In this document: piece by piece, positions 10,022-18,807 of the stretch
How positions within the stretch are numbered: position 1 is the stretch's first letter
Layout: each line of letters opens with the position of its first letter
The notes under the pieces: generated by a model
Database searches by the model: none
What the model was told of the DNA's origin: nothing
The model's input: only the letters and a program-made list of their open reading frames with translations
DNA from: Vibrio aestivus
GTDB lineage: Bacteria > Pseudomonadota > Gammaproteobacteria > Enterobacterales > Vibrionaceae
Length of the DNA: 64,000 nt
Direction: 5' to 3'
Assembly: GCA_003263845.1 (NCBI GenBank)
Contig: JYJN01000133.1
Coordinates: 47,874-111,873, forward strand
Translations under genes and position numbers: made by a program

Positions 10022-10632
10022 TTATTTTGGTCTTTGGACAGAAAATGGCTCGTCGATTGCCGCATATTGCGCACCGCCTAAACGAGAAAGTGGGTTCAGT
10101 GCTCTAGCGTCAATCGTGATACGATCACCATTCTGAGTGCTGATCGACTCAGCCACGTAAACTTGTTCTACCTTTGCAAACACAAGGGACTGTGGCGTCT
10201 CGCCCATTTCTTGGATTTCATACAGCTACAGCCAAACGCCACCGGACAGTCCTTGATACGAGGAAGATCAAAGCCCTCAAACGGAACAAGCTCAATGTTA
10301 TTCGCCGTCACTTCAGAGTCTCCATGATCAAGCGTTGCCGCAGACTCCGTTACTAATTTAGCGTGATCGGCAGAAGCGATATGTATCACTAACTTCTCTT
10401 TTTCTCGGGCGTTTCTCACAGTATCTTTAATTTCACCACTCGGCTTCTTACCAACGGAAAACATCATGACCGGTGGATTACTGGAAATCGGCGTAAAATA
10501 AGAGAAAGGAGCGAGGTTATAGTTTTCGGAGCCAGAATCAGTCAGTACCCAAGCGACAGGGCGAGGCGTGACCGTTTGGGTAAAGAGGTGATAAACCTGA
10601 TTAGTATCAAGTTCACTCAGTGTAATATTCAT
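10022..10632 (-). CDS. Flavin reductase-like domain protein, frameshifted
   Basis: A split-barrel FMN-binding protein of the flavin reductase-like family. The N-terminus ([20 protein letters not shown]) leads into [23 protein letters not shown], the classic FMN-binding segment of this family, then [11 protein letters not shown]. The frame breaks near 10225: restoring one base after CPVAFGCS gives [14 protein letters not shown] and continues to the stop at 10022, for 203 residues in all. The start has AAGGAAG just upstream. It is the first gene before cobT (17-base gap). A role in B12 metabolism, for example reduced-flavin supply for lower-ligand or cobalt reduction, is only suggested by position. 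Confidence 0.86.
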
Positions 10633-10990
10633 ATCACTTCCTTGTACATTTGTGAGGTCATCTAGTCTATCGCTAAATGACTCATTTCTCTAGCTAATAG
10701 CCCGTAACTTCAAACCTAGCATTGCGTGCTCCGGCAACGATTCTCAATATGAGAAAAGCACCAGCAGCAATCGTCAAAAATATCAATAAGAGAAATGTTA
10801 GCTATACTTAGACTACTAAATGATTTGGATTGAGCATGTAAGGACTTGATATTTAAACTTCTCTAAGTCATTTGGTCTCAAATCGGTATATTTCCTGCAT
10901 CCATATTTCTTGAACAAAAATGTTTCTGGGCAAAATGAAGTCAAAACAATAACGTTTCACCGCCCATCATCGTCACATCGAGGAGGTTTT
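10633..10990 (+). other. Long leader/intergenic region before a 30-codon ORF
   Basis: No gene of more than 30 codons is visible in these 358 bases. On the plus strand a plausible promoter (TTGGAT, 16 bases, TGATAT near 10824-10851) would give a leader of about 130 bases before the strong ribosome site at 10978-10985. I searched the minus strand for a cobalamin riboswitch serving the cob genes and could not recognise the B12 box. Confidence 0.45.
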
Positions 10991-11083
10991 ATGTTTGCGA
11001 ATCAAAGAACTCAAAAGACGAAACCGAATAAATCCAATAACTCATCAAAACGTGCTAAAAAAGTCCCACTCTCTATGACTTAA
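10991..11083 (+). CDS. Predicted 30-residue basic peptide
   Basis: ATG at 10991 opens a 30-codon frame ending with TAA at 11081-11083. A very strong ribosome site, GAGGAGG, lies five bases before it, much better than those of most neighbours. The peptide starts MFANQRTQKTK and ends KKVPLSMT. It is lysine/arginine- and asparagine-rich, with no hydrophobic stretch and no cysteine. I do not recognise a family. The long leader before it hints at regulated translation. It could be a genuine small protein or a leader peptide; the next gene starts 255 bases further on. Confidence 0.5.
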   Translation: MFANQRTQKTKPNKSNNSSKRAKKVPLSMT

Positions 11084-11338
11084 TTCTGAGCTTAGAGAGC
11101 CACTGCCCCTGCTGACGTTTCGTTACAATTGCCGTTTTTTAAGGTAATTCACAGGGCTAATTCAGGATCATTTCGAAAATCCTTTCAATTTGTTGCATTC
11201 AATCAATGAAATTCGCCGTAGCTCACACCACAATTAGCTCAATTATGATTACACTGATGCGCACTGATTTTCGCTCATAGTCGGCAAGTATGCGCTTCAA
11301 GTAAGTCTAAAGCAGAGCAATTGACCCAGGTACCACTC

Positions 11339-12040
11339 ATGAAAAACACTCAGATGAACACCACCGACAAAGCAGTCATCATCGCCGGCGCGTCTGGGTT
11401 AGTTGGAACAGAAGTGCTTAAAGAGCTGCTCGAAGATGAGTCTGTTGGTCGCGTTTATGCGTTAACGCGCAAGGATCTGCCATTCTTCCACTCTAAGTTT
11501 GAACAGCTTAAAGACGAACAGTTAGCAATCCATAATTGGGAAACCGACAAACCTTTGCCGACCTTCGGCTTCATCTGTTTGGGCACGACCCGAAAACAAG
11601 CTGGTTCAAAAGAAAATCTAGCGAAAATTGACTATGACCTCGTTTGCCAAGTTGCAAAAGACATGAAAGCAAACGGTGTAAAACACCTAGCCGTAGTCTC
11701 CAGTTTAGGGGCCTCACCTCACTCCCCATCCCACTACCTGCGAACTAAAGGAAAAATGGAAGCAACATTGAGCCGCCTAGGTTTCACATCTGTATTGTTC
11801 GCAAGGCCAGGACCCTTAAAAGGTCTACGCGATAACCCACGTGCCGATGAAGCTATCTTGCAAGCTATTATGCGCGTCATTCGCCCGTTCATGCGCGGCT
11901 CTTTGGCTAAGTACGCTCCTATTAGAGCAAGCATGGTCGCCAAAGCCATGACCCACACATTGCTAGAAGCAAATGAGGATTCTATCTATTTTATTGATAG
12001 TGTTGAAATGCGCAGACAAGCCGAAGAATTATCCAATTAA
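11339..12040 (+). CDS. NAD(P)H-binding Rossmann oxidoreductase-like protein
   Basis: A predicted atypical short-chain dehydrogenase/NAD(P)H-binding protein, close to the HTATIP2/CC3-like group. The dinucleotide motif is AGASGLVGTEVLKELL about 20 residues in, and the later segment HLAVVSSLGASPHSPSHYLRTKGKMEATL contains the Ser and YxxxK of the SDR active site. I start at ATG 11339 because the upstream in-frame TTG (11321) has no ribosome site; ATG 11354 is a further option. The substrate is unknown. It is a single gene, possibly transcribed with the small ORF upstream. Confidence 0.82.
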   Translation: MKNTQMNTTDKAVIIAGASGLVGTEVLKELLEDESVGRVYALTRKDLPFFHSKFEQLKDEQLAIHNWETDKPLPTFGFICLGTTRKQAGSKENLAKIDYDLVCQVAKDMKANGVKHLAVVSSLGASPHSPSHYLRTKGKMEATLSRLGFTSVLFARPGPLKGLRDNPRADEAILQAIMRVIRPFMRGSLAKYAPIRASMVAKAMTHTLLEANEDSIYFIDSVEMRRQAEELSN

Positions 12041-12231
12041 ACACATAAGTTGTTACAACGCCCATTGCTCAACTCACTCCAACCTTCGCAAAAGCCGATG
12101 CGTTGCGTCCGCTTTTTTGGGTTTAAAAACACGTTACCCCACGCTTTCTTAATCCTCACGACAAAAACTATTCACTAACATGTTTCCGTCTTTGCGCTAT
12201 CCTCAACAAGTGTTTAATACTGGAACAATCA

Positions 12232-13509
12232 ATGGACATATTCATACTGGTGGGGCTTATCACCCTTAACGGCCTTTTTGCCATGTCAGAATTGGCGCTT
12301 GTCGCTGCCAAATCGAGCCGCCTAAAAACATTGGCTCATACACAATCTTCTGCGCAGCGTGCGCTTGATTTAAAAAACAACCCAACTCGTTTCCTATCAA
12401 CCATTCAAATTGGTATTACCGCAATTGGTATTTTGAGCGGTATTTTTGGTGAAGCGACGCTTTCTGCACCGTTCGCTCAGTGGCTAAACCAACAAGGCTT
12501 AGAGATAGAACTTGCATCGATTGTTGCCACCGCAAGTGTGGTTGTGTTGATCACCTACTTTGCCATTGTGGTCGGCGAACTGGTACCGAAACGATTCGCT
12601 CAACGAAACGCTGAAAAAATCGCAGTTATCGTCGCACACCCGATTCATTATTTGGCCATTGTGACCACACCATTCGTGGTTTTACTGAGTGGCTCTACCG
12701 ATGCTTTGCTAAAGTTGTTTCGACAACATGGTGATGACGGCGACCAGGTGACCGAAGAAGACATCTTTGCGGTAGTCACCGAGGGCTCAGAATCAGGCGC
12801 GATAGAGCCACAAGAGCAAGATATGATTCGTAACATTCTGCATTTGAATGACAGGCTAGTTACGTCATTGATGACACCGCGTTGCGACATGGACTACCTC
12901 GATATCGATCAGCCAATTGAAGCCTGCTTGACGGAGATTCGACAAACTCAACATTCCGTTTGGCCAGTTTGCCATGGTGGATTAGACAACATCATCGGTA
13001 CTATTTCATCTAAGGTGCTACTGGACCAATACGACTCGTTATCGATTGAGAAAATTGCACGTTTGGTTAGAAAGCCACGTTACTTCCCTGAGTCAATGAA
13101 GGGGCTTCCGCTGCTCAACCAAATGCAACAAAGCAACTGTGAGATGGCGTTTATTGTTGACGAGTACGGTGATATCCAAGGAATCGTTACTCACTACGAC
13201 ATTTTAGAATCGGTAGCCGGTGAACTTGGTTTAGCACCTCAGCATACTTGGGCACGCCAACATCAAGATGGCAGTTGGTCGATGGATGCACTTATACCAC
13301 TCAACGAGCTAAAACGCCGCTTAGACATCTCCACAATAGACGGAGAGCAAAGCGAAGGTTTTCAAACATTAAATGGATTTCTGACCTGGCTAATTGGACG
13401 CGTCCCAAACCTTGGCGAAGTGATTGAGTATCAAGATTGGTACTTTGAAATTGAACGTGTTCAAAACAATCGTATCGTACAGGTAAAGGTGACATTGAAA
13501 ACGAATTAA
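12232..13509 (+). CDS. CNNM/DUF21-CBS membrane protein (YtfL-like, hemolysin family)
   Basis: An inner-membrane protein of the CNNM/CorC family. A DUF21 transmembrane domain with about four hydrophobic segments covers residues 1-185 (opens MDIFILVGLITLNGLFAMSE). Two CBS domains follow at about 205-330 (MTPRCDMDYLDIDQPIEACL and IVDEYGDIQGIVTHYDILE), then a CorC/HlyC C-terminal domain at about 345-425. Family members are linked to Mg2+ or Co2+ export, and E. coli YtfL to polyamine (cadaverine/putrescine) export. The name hemolysin is historical. It is complete, with its own promoter region at 12041-12231. Confidence 0.88.
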   Translation: MDIFILVGLITLNGLFAMSELALVAAKSSRLKTLAHTQSSAQRALDLKNNPTRFLSTIQIGITAIGILSGIFGEATLSAPFAQWLNQQGLEIELASIVATASVVVLITYFAIVVGELVPKRFAQRNAEKIAVIVAHPIHYLAIVTTPFVVLLSGSTDALLKLFRQHGDDGDQVTEEDIFAVVTEGSESGAIEPQEQDMIRNILHLNDRLVTSLMTPRCDMDYLDIDQPIEACLTEIRQTQHSVWPVCHGGLDNIIGTISSKVLLDQYDSLSIEKIARLVRKPRYFPESMKGLPLLNQMQQSNCEMAFIVDEYGDIQGIVTHYDILESVAGELGLAPQHTWARQHQDGSWSMDALIPLNELKRRLDISTIDGEQSEGFQTLNGFLTWLIGRVPNLGEVIEYQDWYFEIERVQNNRIVQVKVTLKTN

Positions 13510-13604
13510 CTCACCGTTATTGGCTAAAATGACTGTGCGTATTACAGTATCCCTAGTAATAAGAAGGGTTTATCACGGCCACGAATAATTTGCTAGGGAA
13601 TGTA

Positions 13605-14798
13605 ATGATTGAACAAATAATGAGAAACAGCGACGAGTTCACTCGTTGGAGAAAAGACATTCACGCCAATCCAGAGTTGGGATTCGAAGAACAGCGCACA
13701 GCTGAGCTTGTCGCAAAAAAGCTGGAGAGCTGGGGGTTTGATGAAGTACACCGAAACATCGCTAAAACTGGCGTCGTCGGTGTGCTTAGAGGCCATTCTC
13801 CTTCAGACAATTCTTTAGACAAAAGCATTGGGTTAAGGGCAGATATGGACGCCCTGCCTATGCAAGAACTGAATGAGTTTGACCATCGCTCACAGCATCA
13901 AAGCAGAATGCACGCCTGCGGTCACGATGGGCATACCGTAATGTTATTGGCAGCAGCTTGGTATCTATCAAAGCATCGTAATTTCTCAGGCACTGTCTAC
14001 TTTATCTTCCAACCTGCCGAAGAAGGGCTGGCGGGTGCTAAAGCCATGATTGATGATGGCTTATTCGATCGTTTCCCTTGTGAACGAATATACGGCGTTC
14101 ACAACATGCCTGGTATTCCAGAAGGTGATATCTGGGTGAAAGAAGGCCCATTCATGGCAAGTACTGATCGTTTCATCATTGAAATCACAGGTAAAGGTGG
14201 GCATGGCGCTATGCCGCATCAAGCCATCGACCCTGTGATCATCATGGCTGAACTCATCAATGCCTTGCAAACCATCAAAAGTCGAAATGTTCAGCCGACC
14301 GAACCTTTGGTAATTTCAGTCACTGACGCTCATGCTGGTTCTGGCACTCACAATGTCATCCCAGAAACTGCAATGCTCAAAGGTAGCATCCGAGCATTCA
14401 ATGCCGAAGTCAGTTCACTCGCCATTGAGCGAATGAGGCAAATAGCGCAAGGCATCGCTTTAGCTCACAACGCAGAAATTAAAGTCACCATCAAAGATGG
14501 GAGCTATCCCGCAACCATCAATGATACAGAGGCCACCCAAGTGGCACATCGAGCAGCCGTAAACGTCATAGGACGTGAAAAAGTGGCGACAAACTTTCCG
14601 CCTTTTACTGGAAGTGAGGATTTCTCGTTCTTTCTTCAGCAAGTCCCAGGGTGTTACCTCTTCATTGGAAACGGTTCTGAAGGAAAAACGGGCGGTGTTT
14701 GCGTACATAACCCTTTGTACGACTTCAACGATCGAATCACTCCCATTGGTGCTAGCTACTTTGTCGAGCTGGTGAAACAAGAGATGAGCGCAGACTAA
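13605..14798 (+). CDS. M20 family amidohydrolase
   Basis: A zinc-dependent M20 amidohydrolase of the hippurate/IAA-amino-acid hydrolase type, releasing an acyl group from N-acyl amino acids. The metal site is clear: HACGHDGH (near residue 100), FQPAEEGLAGA (E-E pair, near 133), the H in GVHNMPGIPEGD, and the C-terminal GSEDFSFFLQ. The opening RWRKDIHANPELGFEE is typical. ATG at 13605 is preferred because AGGGAA lies four bases upstream; the TTG at 13590 would overlap that site. It is intact (about 397 residues) and followed by a hairpin. The substrate cannot be fixed from sequence. Confidence 0.9.
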   Translation: MIEQIMRNSDEFTRWRKDIHANPELGFEEQRTAELVAKKLESWGFDEVHRNIAKTGVVGVLRGHSPSDNSLDKSIGLRADMDALPMQELNEFDHRSQHQSRMHACGHDGHTVMLLAAAWYLSKHRNFSGTVYFIFQPAEEGLAGAKAMIDDGLFDRFPCERIYGVHNMPGIPEGDIWVKEGPFMASTDRFIIEITGKGGHGAMPHQAIDPVIIMAELINALQTIKSRNVQPTEPLVISVTDAHAGSGTHNVIPETAMLKGSIRAFNAEVSSLAIERMRQIAQGIALAHNAEIKVTIKDGSYPATINDTEATQVAHRAAVNVIGREKVATNFPPFTGSEDFSFFLQQVPGCYLFIGNGSEGKTGGVCVHNPLYDFNDRITPIGASYFVELVKQEMSAD

Positions 14799-14812
14799 AT
14801 GCACTCTTCCTT

Positions 14813-14844
14813 CAAGCCAGCTAGGGAACATCATGGCTGGCTTG
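14813..14844. terminator. Hairpin between convergent amidohydrolase and tetR genes
   Basis: A 9-bp stem CAAGCCAGC / GCTGGCTTG has a 14-base loop and is followed on plus by TCTTAC. The U tract is weak, so it is a likely but not certain terminator. Confidence 0.55.
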
Positions 14845-14886
14845 TCTTACTTTGGCCGCTCCTACCTGACTTTCGGCCAATAGAAA

Positions 14887-15474
14887 TTATGGATTCATTG
14901 CGGCGAGAATGATGTCTGTGGCTTCAATTGCTGTTTTTTGAATCTGTTCTTGCGTCACTTCAGCGGCACCTAGCAGCACCATATTTCTAGCCGACAGTAG
15001 CATCCCAATCCAAAGGGTCACTTTGCTTTCTGGTGATTCTATCCCCAAGCGCTCCGCAAAAAATTCGCTCAACGCCGCTTGTGTGTGGTGTGGGCCATTT
15101 TTCATAAAGCTCTCAACAATTTCAGGCGCTTGAGTCACTTCTGAGATCAATAAGCGCTGCGTGGCAATATGTTCGGGAGAAAAGTGAAACTGCATGAAAT
15201 CCAGAGCAAACGCGATCAGAGCTTCGCGCGTGTCTTCTATTTCGAGATGCTGAGAGTAACGTTCATTGTAGCTCTTTCCTATCGACATCAACGTGGCTTG
15301 AAACAGTTCCAACTTTGATGGGAAATAGCGATACAGAGTCTGCTTGGTCATTTTTGCTTGCTGGGCAATCACATCCATATTCGCACAAGTATAGCCTTGC
15401 GATAAAAACTCAGACTTAGCAGCGACTAATATTGCCTGCTTCTTCTTTTCTCTATTTTGCTCAATCTTACTCAT
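14887..15474 (-). CDS. TetR/AcrR family transcriptional repressor
   Basis: A 195-residue TetR regulator with the helix-turn-helix at residues 12-58 (AKSEFLSQGYTC ... MTKQTLYRYFPSK). The C-terminal domain resembles the AcrR_C-type ligand-binding fold. It is divergent from the EamA exporter gene, with two matching operators in the 104-base gap between them. The simplest model is repression of both itself and the exporter, relieved by the exporter substrate. The inducer is unknown. It is complete and unbroken. Confidence 0.9.
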   Translation of the reverse strand: MSKIEQNREKKKQAILVAAKSEFLSQGYTCANMDVIAQQAKMTKQTLYRYFPSKLELFQATLMSIGKSYNERYSQHLEIEDTREALIAFALDFMQFHFSPEHIATQRLLISEVTQAPEIVESFMKNGPHHTQAALSEFFAERLGIESPESKVTLWIGMLLSARNMVLLGAAEVTQEQIQKTAIEATDIILAAMNP

Positions 15475-15492
15475 TGGGTCCTCAAACAGAAG

Positions 15493-15512
15493 ATCATACT
15501 CTCAGGTATGAT
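15493..15512. promoter_or_regulatory. Predicted TetR operator 1 (ATCATAC-N6-GTATGAT)
   Basis: ATCATAC, six bases, GTATGAT: the same half-sites and spacing as operator 2, 46 bp centre to centre. It lies 19 bases from the tetR start codon, suited to autoregulation. Confidence 0.8.
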
Positions 15513-15517
15513 TTATG

Positions 15518-15546
15518 TTGACACTCTAACAATTAAAAATCATACT
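15518..15546 (+). promoter_or_regulatory. Predicted sigma-70 promoter of the EamA exporter gene
   Basis: A perfect -35 (TTGACA, 15518-15523), 17-base spacer and CATACT as -10 (15541-15546). The -10 lies inside operator 2, so bound repressor would block polymerase. Confidence 0.72.
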
Positions 15547-15566
15547 CGCGAGTATGATTTTTAATT
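15531..15566. promoter_or_regulatory. 36-bp perfect palindrome containing TetR operator 2
   Basis: Bases 15531-15548 are the exact reverse complement of 15549-15566, a 36-bp dyad with no mismatch. Its core is ATCATAC-TCGCGA-GTATGAT (15539-15558), matching operator 1. It covers the -10 of the exporter promoter. Because the outer arms are A/T-rich, the same dyad could also form a hairpin in the exporter leader RNA. Confidence 0.85.
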
Positions 15567-15578
15567 CAAGGAATCACT

Positions 15579-16465
15579 ATGTCTCTAAACCACATCCTAA
15601 ACCTGCAAACAAACAACACTAAAGCCATTGGTTTTGCTGTCACCGTATTGGGTGCATTGCTCATGAGCCTAGATCCTGTTTTCATTCGCTTTGCTAGCGT
15701 CAGTGGCTTCGATACTGCCTTTTTGTTTGGTCTATTTAGCGCCATGTCCATGCCAATCTTGCTCAAAATGAACGATAAGCGGGGGATACGAAAAGCCGTT
15801 ATCGACAGCGGTTGGCCTTTGCTGTTTACCGCCCTACTCATGGTTGGCAGTGCATCGGGCTTGTTTTCAGCGTCAAAAACACCTCAATTGCCAACACGTT
15901 TATCATTCTGAGCGCTTCTCCTGCCATCGCTGCGATCTTTAGCTGGCTGATCCTCAAAGAGAAAACGCATCGGTCAACGATCATAGCCATCACCAGCGTT
16001 ATGGTGGGCATTGGGACTGTGGTGTCGGGATCGCTTGGATCTGGTAACTGGATTGGTGATGCAATGGCTATTTTGTCGGTCTGCTGCGTGTCATTAATGT
16101 TTACACTGCTGCGAAAGTACAAAGAGGTGAGCCGAATGGCGAGTATCGGATTGGGCAGCCTTTTTCTTGCCACTATCATGTTCTTCTTTGCGGAACCAAG
16201 CACCTACGCTGCAAATACTTGGTATTACATGGCATGTATGGGGTTGATAACCGCACCTATCGGCCGACTAATGACACTCGTTGCCACGCGTTACATCACC
16301 GCTTCGGAGGTTTCTATGACCTTGATGCTAAACACCGTGCTTGCGCCAGTTTGGGGCTTTCTGATCTTTGCTGAAATACCCGCTTCTACGAGCTTAGTAG
16401 GTGGTGCAATTATTCTCATCACCTTATTGATATACACCTACACCAGCATGAAAAATGCTCAATAG
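15579..16465 (+). CDS. EamA/DMT family transporter, frameshifted
   Basis: A drug/metabolite-superfamily exporter with two EamA domains and about ten predicted membrane helices over 295 residues. The first half opens MSLNHILNLQTNN and includes LGALLMSLDPVFIRFAS; the second half includes SASPAIAAIFSWLILKEK, the usual end of an EamA repeat. The frame breaks near 15868: one restored base joins GSASGL to VFSVKNTSIANTFIILS. The TetR gene and operators upstream suggest an inducible exporter of a small organic molecule. A gutted TsaA-like gene follows 13 bases downstream and was probably co-transcribed. Confidence 0.87.
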
Positions 16466-16478
16466 AGGAGAATTGAAT

Positions 16479-16714
16479 ATGGCACCTACACTGAAATTTA
16501 TCGGTCGAATACACACCGTACGAGAATATTGATCAATGTCCAAACAACATTGAGTTTGATGGCCCACTCTGCGAGGTCAAGCTGGATTACCACTACAAAG
16601 ATGGCCTAAATGGCTTGAACATCGGCGAACGAATTTTGGTTCTGTATTGGCTGTCTGAACAACACCGTACTGCTCGACATCAAACCAGCGATATATAACG
16701 AGCTGCAAAAGTAA
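16479..16714 (+). pseudogene. TsaA/TrmO-like protein, internally deleted
   Basis: Remnant of a single-domain TsaA-like (TrmO, tRNA-A37 methyltransferase-related) protein. After a strong ribosome site (GAGGAG) and ATG it reads LKFIGRIHT, then, after restoring one base near 16514, PYENIDQCPNNIEFDGPLCE and LNIGERILVLYWL, which is the N-terminal half of the family. The sequence then jumps directly to CLNNTVLLDIKPAIYNELQK, the family C-terminus. The middle segment of roughly 55-65 residues, including the expected RSPxRPNPIG motif, is absent. A base-level indel alone cannot explain this; it needs a deletion of nearly 200 bases. Non-functional in any reading. Confidence 0.75.
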
Positions 16715-17045
16715 CTTTGTTTAAATGACCCATGACTACGAAGCGCTCCTACCTAAAAGCTCTAGTAATACAAAGCAGTGGCACAAAATACCATCACTGA
16801 ATAGTACATCGACTGGAAGGTGCATTGCTCATGGGTCAGCCTTTATCGCTTTCAGAGCTTCAGCTACATGTCTAACTTTTAAGGCGCAAAGTCAGTACGT
16901 TACATGAAAGAGCAATATACCTCGCAATGAAAGACGTTACATCAGTTCACGCGTTTTATTTGCACTTCAAAACATTTCCGTTAATGCAATCTGTTACTTA
17001 TTAACCCATCTATTTATAACAACTAAGTTAACAAGGAACAGGACA
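16715..17045. other. Gene-free stretch after the TsaA remnant
   Basis: These 331 bases hold one low-complexity 60-codon frame (16725-16907) with no ribosome site, no family resemblance and an atypical composition (Ser/Thr/Ala-rich). I see no gene. It may be decayed sequence; the end carries the leader of the esterase gene (AAGGAACAGGACA before its ATG). Confidence 0.4.
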
Positions 17046-18010
17046 ATGCCAATAAAACACGCTCATTTGCTGCTGCCAGCGCTGTTGTTTTTTAGTTACT
17101 CAATCCATGCTGAACCCGATAGAGAACTCAACGTTAAAATCGACGCCCCTTCTTTGCTTAAAAGCATATTAGGAAACAATGCAACTCAACCTCTGTATGT
17201 TTACCTTCCCCCTTCTTATCACACAAGTAATAAGCGCTATCCGGTTGTTTATTATCTCCATGGTTACAATGGCCAAGTCACTGAAGCTCGTCACCTTTCC
17301 GCAACCAACCTTGATGAAAAGATAGCTGCAGGTGAAGCCGACGAAATGATTGTTGTAGGTGTGAATGGCAGAAACCAGTTTGGGGGAGCTTCTATGCAAA
17401 TTCACCAGTAACTGGCAATTGGGAGGATTTCTTAACTAAAGATGTACTGAGCTACATCGACTCAAAATACCGTACATTGGAAGGCCCAGATAATCGAGGG
17501 ATTACGGGGTTTTCGATGGGCGGTTCGGGCGCGGTTAACGTGGCTTTAAGCCATCCGGACAAATTTGGCCATCTGTACACCCTAAGCCCAGGGTTGTTTG
17601 ATGAAAAAGGCTTAGACGTGGCAACAGAGCAATGGGTTTCGAACGGTTGGCGCTGGTTCCTTGATGGCTATGCGGCAACGTTCGCGCCATTCACTGATGC
17701 CACCAATGGCCAGTACTGGCATCCATGGTCGGCGGACGATCAAAGCGTGCGAGAGATGTGGTCTAAAGGTTATGGCGACGTTGAAAAGAAAGTCCATCGC
17801 TACAAACAAGGCACGCACAAGCTAGCCAACATCCACCTCGAATACGGTAATCAAGACCAGTTCTATTGGATTGTCGACGGCACCAAATATATGTCGGACA
17901 CACTGACTAAAAACGGCATTAAGCACAGTATTCACGATCATGGTGGCGGTCATGTCATTTCCAAAGAACAGGGCCTATCAATGATCGATTTCTTTTCTGA
18001 TTCATTTTAA
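17046..18010 (+). CDS. Secreted esterase, alpha/beta-hydrolase fold (esterase D-like), frameshifted
   Basis: An exported serine esterase of the PF00756 (esterase D/antigen 85-like) family. A signal peptide covers residues 1-22 (ends SYSIHA). LYVYLPPSYHTSNKRYPVVYYLHG is the first core strand and oxyanion region, the nucleophile is Ser in GFSMGGSG, and the catalytic His is probably in HDHGGGHVIS near the C-terminus. The frame breaks near 17391: one base restored after QFGG gives SFYANSPVTGNWEDFL, for about 321 residues. It is a single gene with its own leader. The substrate is unknown. Confidence 0.87.
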
Positions 18011-18019
18011 CGCCAACGA

Positions 18020-18047
18020 AAAAGGCTAAGGGTTTATCCCTTAGCCT
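18020..18047 (-). terminator. Rho-independent terminator of the minus-strand gene 18072-18496
   Basis: A 10-bp stem AGGCTAAGGG / CCCTTAGCCT has the loop TTTAT. On the minus strand it is followed by TTTTTCGTT, so it terminates leftward transcription; the plus side lacks a T run. Confidence 0.85.
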
Positions 18048-18071
18048 ATATCTGTCTTATATCGTTTACGT

Positions 18072-18496
18072 CTAGTTAGTAAACTCCGGCACTACCGCCG
18101 CTTGCCCTTCAACCTTCACCACTTTGCCACCATTATCGTTGGCGTATGTCTTTGCTTCTGACTCCGTTGAAAACCAAAGTACAGGGTAGCTGCATTACGC
18201 AGTTCAACACTGTATGGAAGTAACTCGCCGTTGGTAGAGCCTTCAACTTTCTGCTTAAACTCAGCCCAACAGCTTGAGCCATTTTCAACCGCCAGCATAT
18301 TCAATAAGTGCTTGCGCTGAATAATGTCGCGCTTTTTGGTCAGTTCGGGCAAAGATAAACCGCGTAATACATTGGTATTGATTAGGCGTCTGAGCACCGG
18401 CAATGAATCAGACAGAAACGAGGATTGACTCGCTTTTTGTAGAATTTTGGCTTCACGCAGCCAGAGTTTTAGATCGTGGTCATTTTGATGACGCAT
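18072..18496 (-). CDS. Conserved-looking hypothetical protein, frameshifted
   Basis: I do not recognise a family. ATG at 18496 is chosen because AAGGAGGA lies four bases before it. The longer in-frame reading up to 18655 has no such site and an unlike composition. The protein starts MRHQNDHDLKLWLREAKIL, is helix-rich and charged in its first 90 residues, and has one Cys-Trp pair in SCWAEFKQ. The frame breaks near 18175; adding a base gives a C-terminal segment rich in beta residues (KVVKVEGQAAVVPEFTN) and a stop at 18072, 141 residues in all. The smooth continuation after repair and a terminator right behind it argue for a real gene. Confidence 0.65.
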
Positions 18497-18807
18497 ATCG
18501 TCCTCCTTAAATTCAACCTTCTCGCTCTTGGTTGTGGGATGATATGCAAGTGAGATGCTTGCTAATACTGTGTTGTAGCGAAGGTACTTTCGTTTTTGCG
18601 AGCTAGGTGTCCTACAAACCTGTGCAAAGTTTAATCGTACCATTGTAGAAGTCAACCATTGGTAGTCCTTACCCTAACTGCCAGTATCCATCGTTCCTAG
18701 CATCATTAACGGCTAGACATGGCTAACCATCAGATTTACAACGTTTAACGCAAGCAATCATCTGAGTGCGTGATACACTCAAAATGTCGCACCCAGAGTA
18801 AATCGTT
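18497..18807. other. Divergent intergenic region
   Basis: It separates the minus-strand hypothetical gene from the plus-strand lipoate-ligase-like gene and must hold both promoters. I see no operator-like dyad of more than 8 bp and no small ORF with a ribosome site beyond the two flanking genes. Confidence 0.4.

Noticed and set aside
10633..10990. Cobalamin riboswitch for the cob genes
   Set aside because: I looked for the B12 box and surrounding conserved pieces on the minus strand here and upstream of btuC; neither region shows them. Absence by eye is not proof; an Rfam search would settle it.
16725..16907. 60-residue ORF after the TsaA remnant
   Set aside because: No ribosome site, no homology, low-complexity composition; more likely decayed or random sequence.
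18497..18655. N-terminal extension of the minus-strand hypothetical gene
   Set aside because: The extension lacks a ribosome site and runs through the strong one at 18501-18508 that serves the shorter start.
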